DNA of 8,430 nucleotides from the NCBI GenBank assembly GCA_020349865.1, contig CP070700.1, positions 2,368,478-2,376,907 of the forward strand. The letters are read 5' to 3'. The translations under genes and the position numbers were made by a program. The notes beneath the pieces are model-generated. The model worked only from the letters and a program-made list of their open reading frames with translations, had not been told where the DNA came from and made no database searches. Numbering within the stretch: position 1 is the stretch's first letter; each line of letters opens with the position of its first letter. Below, one piece after another: positions 5,830 to 8,430 of this stretch. The stretch is from Desulfobacteraceae bacterium (GTDB lineage: Bacteria > Desulfobacterota > DSM-4660 > Desulfatiglandales > Desulfatiglandaceae).

Positions 5830-6435
5830 CTATTTCAAATCCCTTTGCAAGGAACGCATGGTCATGGATATGATTTTTTTCATGGTTTTTACTACACTTG
5901 TTCCCACAAGAGCGCTTGCCTCGAAAGAAGGAACCTTGAGTTGACTGTTGAGGTCCTTTTCGAGTATTTCAAATGGCAAAATAGGAATGCCCTGTTCTGC
6001 CAGGTCTCTTTTGTTGTACTGCAATACAAGAGGAATCTTAAAAATGCTCTTTTTATAGGTCGCCAGATTCTTTTGAAGGTTCTTAAGGGAAATGATGTTT
6101 TTTTCCCTTCTTACTTTCATGGAGTCGGCCACAAAGACAATCGCATCGACCCCCCTTAAAACCAATCTTCTGGTTGAATCATACTTGACTTGACCAGGCA
6201 CGGTATAGAGTTGTATTTTGACATCATAGCCCTTAATTTTGCCCATATCAAAGGGGAGGAAATCAAAGAACAATGTGCGATCGCCATGGGTCTTGATGGT
6301 GACCATCTCTGTTTTTATGCGCTCGTTGAATTTTTTGTATACATATTCCAGATTGGTTGTTTTTCCTCCCCTTCCGGGGCCATAATAGACTACCTTTACC
6401 TGAACCTCTTTTTTTTTCAGATTTACAAATGCCAA
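5830..6435 (-). CDS. mglA-like: MglA-like small Ras-type GTPase
   Basis: This is a cytoplasmic GTP-binding switch of the MglA family, which controls motility and cell polarity in Myxococcus and is widespread with Roadblock partners. Counted from the start chosen here (201 residues), the P-loop is GPGRGGKTTN (19-28). The family segment GDRTLFFDFLPFDMG follows, then the switch II region YTVPGQVKYD with PGQ in place of the Ras DxxGQ, VDAIVFVADS, and the base-specificity motif QYNKRDL. EASALVGTSV is at the position of the SAK-like loop. All nucleotide-binding motifs look intact. I prefer TTG at 6435 because GTGAGG lies 9 bases upstream and the N-terminus AFVNLKKKEVQVKVVYYG then matches MglA. GTG at 6450 would add five residues. 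It follows the Roadblock gene, its likely GTPase-activating or regulatory partner. A run of nine A lies in codons 7-9. Confidence 0.93.
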   Translation of the reverse strand: MAFVNLKKKEVQVKVVYYGPGRGGKTTNLEYVYKKFNERIKTEMVTIKTHGDRTLFFDFLPFDMGKIKGYDVKIQLYTVPGQVKYDSTRRLVLRGVDAIVFVADSMKVRREKNIISLKNLQKNLATYKKSIFKIPLVLQYNKRDLAEQGIPILPFEILEKDLNSQLKVPSFEASALVGTSVVKTMKKIISMTMRSLQRDLK

Positions 6436-6518
6436 GACAAGATACCTCACAGGACAACATTTACCAGATAAAGATGGACCTTAACGGGAGATCGAAAAAT
6501 AACAGTCCCCATACATTA

Positions 6519-6911
6519 TCATGGCTCCAAAATCTTTTTGAGCTTCCCGATTGCCTCGGCCACTTTTAAGCGTAAAAAACCCAGGGATGTTTCCTTACCG
6601 AATATTGTAACCAATAAGAAATCACTCATCACTTTGCTGAAGTGTATGCTCTCTTTTTCTCCCTTATGGAAAAGTAAGGAGAACTCATCCTCCCCTATGA
6701 TTTTGGCCATTTCACTCACTGCCCCAAAATTGCCCGCGGCCAGGGCCGCTAATGAGTAAATATCGTGCTTCATTTCTCCATCATCAAGGTTGGCAATAAC
6801 ATTTCCTGCCATATCAATCAGAAAAACACAACTAACTCCAAGATCAATGAGATCCTGCTGCAATACTTCCTCTATGCCATCGAGTTGCTCTTGGCCAAGT
6901 GAATATTCCAA
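6519..6911 (-). CDS. mglB-like: Roadblock/LC7 domain protein, MglB-like
   Basis: This is a 130-residue single-domain protein. The fold pattern is a first helix (about 8-23), strands CVFLIDMAGNVIAN (28-41), a long helix DIYSLAALAAGNFGAVSEMAKII (50-72), strands FSLLFHKGEKESIHFSKV and FLLVTIFG (77-105), and a last helix (about 112-128). This matches Roadblock/LC7 proteins such as MglB, which form dimers and stimulate GTP hydrolysis by MglA. It lies directly upstream of the MglA-like gene, the usual pairing. The start TTG at 6911 has GGGAGG 7 bases upstream, which outweighs its rarity. It is shorter than Myxococcus MglB as I recall it and lacks any long extension. Confidence 0.88.
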   Translation of the reverse strand: MEYSLGQEQLDGIEEVLQQDLIDLGVSCVFLIDMAGNVIANLDDGEMKHDIYSLAALAAGNFGAVSEMAKIIGEDEFSLLFHKGEKESIHFSKVMSDFLLVTIFGKETSLGFLRLKVAEAIGKLKKILEP

Positions 6912-6948
6912 TTATTTCCCTCCCAAAAATTGGTTATGATTTTTTGAT

Positions 6949-7722
6949 CTACCTTCCTTGATCATCCAGAGTTTTAAGCCATAATCTGGCCTCAGTACCA
7001 TTGTCGAAAATGCTCTTTACCTCAATACGCCCCCCCATCTCAAAAGAGAGTTTGCGGGCGATAGGCAACCCCATTCCCATCTTTTCCTGTTTTGTAGTAA
7101 AAAGCGGTATGAATATTTTGGACATATCCTTTTTTCTGATGCCAGGGCCATTGTCTTTAATCAATATTACGACAGAATCATTCTTTCTTAATGCTTTCAG
7201 CTCTATCTCAGGCTCATCCAAATCTTCCACCGCCTCAATGGAATTATCGAGAATATTCGCCACAATCTTGTTAAGCGCCGGATTATCTGCCATGATCAAG
7301 CAAGGCTCTACCTCAACAATTTCGGTGAGCTTGATATTTCTGTCCTGTAATTTGTTAAAGGTCATTGTAGAGAAGTTTTTCCAGAAAGGAAGAAACGCGA
7401 TCCTTTTTTTCTCTTTTACACTGAACTTGGAATAAGACTTCATCGCCTCTACAAGTTTTTCTTGGCGTGCCAAAAGCTCTGACGCCCTTTTCAGATAGGC
7501 CTTTTTCTTGATGTCATCAAACAGGTCGTAGTTTTCCCGGAAAACATCAATCGTAATCTTAAGAGAATTAATGGGGTTTCCCAACTCATGTCGCAAAATG
7601 GAAATGATCTCTTCTAAATGCTCTATCCATTGGATATCGCCGTTTGCTTTATCCACCTTAGGTGATTCTCCAGTGTAAATGTTCTTGAAACTATGAAGGG
7701 TGAACCTATTTTGATTAATCAA
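6949..7722 (-). CDS. soluble histidine kinase without a sensor domain
   Basis: The phospho-acceptor helix carries ISILRHELGNPINSL with histidine 45, followed by helix 2 (about 70-98). The ATPase domain has the N-box NILDNSIEA (156-164), G1 DNGPGI (190-195), F-box IFIPLFTTK and G2 GMGLP (216-220), then MGGRIEVKS, so it looks catalytically complete. At 257 residues there is no PAS, GAF or membrane segment ahead of the histidine, so input must come from another protein. It is the first gene after the sigma-54 promoter. The 5' end is uncertain. TTG at 7722 directly follows an in-frame TGA, has no Shine-Dalgarno, and would lie only about 9 bases from the predicted transcription start. GTG at 7656, with GGAG 11 bases upstream, is an alternative that keeps the H-box. 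It could phosphorylate the half-kinase or the response regulator of the second unit, or the neighbouring activator. Confidence 0.9.
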   Translation of the reverse strand: MINQNRFTLHSFKNIYTGESPKVDKANGDIQWIEHLEEIISILRHELGNPINSLKITIDVFRENYDLFDDIKKKAYLKRASELLARQEKLVEAMKSYSKFSVKEKKRIAFLPFWKNFSTMTFNKLQDRNIKLTEIVEVEPCLIMADNPALNKIVANILDNSIEAVEDLDEPEIELKALRKNDSVVILIKDNGPGIRKKDMSKIFIPLFTTKQEKMGMGLPIARKLSFEMGGRIEVKSIFDNGTEARLWLKTLDDQGR

Positions 7723-7741
7723 TCATTCGTTGCGCATAAAA

Positions 7742-7757
7742 TGCAAAAGGGGTGCCA
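7742..7757 (-). promoter_or_regulatory. sigma-54 (-24/-12) promoter
   Basis: The minus strand reads TGGCAC, five bases, TTGCA, with exactly ten bases between the GG and GC pairs. This matches the sigma-54 consensus. It lies in the 181-base gap between the sigma-54 activator gene and the histidine kinase gene, pointing towards the kinase. The predicted transcription start is near 7731. Two AGTTAAG copies 9 bases apart lie just upstream (about 7773-7790) and could be part of an activator site, but no clear dyad was found. Confidence 0.8.
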
Positions 7758-7903
7758 CCATGTAGAGACAGATTCTTAACTAACTTAACTGACTGATTAT
7801 CTTTGGTAATTGTGTGGTGTGAGGGGCTGGACCTAAATGGGGTTGGGCTCAAATTAGATGGGTCAAAATAGATTACAGGGTACGTCTCGTTAGCCTTCTG
7901 AAA

Positions 7904-8430
7904 CTAACTGATTTTCATCTCCTTCAGCTTTCTCTTCAGGGTTGAAAGCGAAATTCCGAGGCTCCTTGCGGTTAGGCTTTTGTTGTCAGAACAGGCCCTG
8001 AGGGCAGAGAGAACGTGCCGTCTTTTCACTTCCTCAAGGGGTAAGATATCATGAATGTTCAAGCTTTTCCGGCTGCTCACTTCCAGCGGGGGACTCAGGC
8101 TGCTCTGAAGCAACAGGTCGGCTGGCTTTATCTCATCACCCTGAAGCAGGAGTGCTGCCCTTTCAATTACATTTCGAAGCTCTCGCACATTACCGGGCCA
8201 TGGATATCTCATCAACTTTTTCATATGGTTGTCAGGAATTATTATGGGCTTCCTGCATAACTGTTTTACAAAGTAATCAGCTATTTCAGGGATATCTTCC
8301 GAATGTTCTCTCAAGGGTGGTATGTGTATGTTCAAGACGGCTAAACGGTAATAAAGATCTTGTCTAAATCTTTTTTCTCGTATTGCCTCTTCCAGATCCT
8401 CATTAGTAGTGGCGATGACCCTCACATCAA
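7904..8430 (-). CDS. sigma-54-dependent transcriptional activator, 3' part (runs off the right edge)
   Basis: About 175 C-terminal residues are visible. They begin inside the AAA+ domain at DVRVIATTNEDL, so the reading frame continues beyond the window and the GTG at 8425 is not the start. FRQDLYYRLAVLNIHIPPLRE with EDIPEI is the arginine-finger region, and YPWPGNVRELRNVIERA is the sensor II region of NtrC-type activators. A linker leads to a Fis-type helix-turn-helix (about the last 42 residues: LEEVKRRHVLSALRACSDN, SLTARSLGISLSTLKRKL). Such proteins bind upstream sites and use ATP to open sigma-54 promoters. The promoter at 7742-7757 is an obvious candidate target. The N-terminal regulatory domain and the GAFTGA loop are outside the window, so its input signal is unknown. 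Confidence 0.95.
   Translation of the reverse strand, partial: DVRVIATTNEDLEEAIREKRFRQDLYYRLAVLNIHIPPLREHSEDIPEIADYFVKQLCRKPIIIPDNHMKKLMRYPWPGNVRELRNVIERAALLLQGDEIKPADLLLQSSLSPPLEVSSRKSLNIHDILPLEEVKRRHVLSALRACSDNKSLTARSLGISLSTLKRKLKEMKIS

Noticed and set aside
6263..6460. Minus-strand ORF starting at ATG 6460 and overlapping the GTPase gene
   Set aside because: It is out of frame with the clear GTPase motifs and its translation is basic and low in hydrophobic pattern; it is kept only as a possible slippage partner in the A9 finding.
7001..7435. Plus-strand ORF of 144 codons
   Set aside because: It lies entirely opposite the ATPase domain of the histidine kinase, whose motifs are intact; it is a shadow of that gene.
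7773..7790. AGTTAAG direct repeat as a defined activator binding site
   Set aside because: There are two copies 9 bases apart with no dyad symmetry, which is too little to call an operator; it is mentioned only as context for the promoter.

Overview
Every gene I can support in this window lies on the minus strand, so transcription runs from high to low coordinates. Base composition is mid-range with AT-rich intergenic stretches. The gene content (a sigma-54 activator, an MglA-like GTPase with a Roadblock/MglB-like partner, PATAN/DUF4388-type domains, an MJ0042-type zinc ribbon and cytoplasmic histidine kinases) suggests a bacterium of the former Deltaproteobacteria (Desulfobacterota, Myxococcota or relatives). 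That placement is inferred from gene families, not from a marker gene. No rRNA, tRNA, CRISPR array or mobile element was seen, and no stretch longer than about 185 bases lacks a gene.

Transcription unit 1 (about 7760 down to 4434). The 3' part of a sigma-54-dependent activator gene enters from the right edge (7904-8430). The gap below it carries a sigma-54 (-24/-12) promoter with consensus bases and spacing, TGGCAC-N5-TTGCA, at 7742-7757. It drives five closely spaced genes: a soluble histidine kinase, a Roadblock/MglB-like protein, an MglA-like small GTPase, a 280-residue protein with three 21-residue acidic repeats followed by a helical domain, and a 156-residue winged-helix-like protein. 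The last stop codon overlaps a hairpin terminator at 4438-4462. Most starts in this unit are TTG, several with excellent Shine-Dalgarno sequences.

Transcription unit 2 (about 4430 down past the left edge). Below an AT-rich leader come a zinc-ribbon/Cache-like/HAMP membrane sensor with no output domain, a tandem PATAN-like protein, a PAS-plus-dimerisation-domain 'half kinase' without an ATPase domain, a response regulator with a PATAN-like domain, a short protein-like ORF that continues in frame after the regulator's stop codon, and the start of a second, divergent Roadblock-like protein. All the clear starts here are ATG.

Taken together the locus looks like a sensory and phosphorelay module built around an MglA/Roadblock GTPase switch. 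The parts are split: a kinase with no sensor, a phospho-acceptor domain with no kinase, and a membrane sensor with no output. Such parts would have to work as a complex or through cross-talk. The specific function (motility, polarity, surface sensing or gene regulation) cannot be read from the window.
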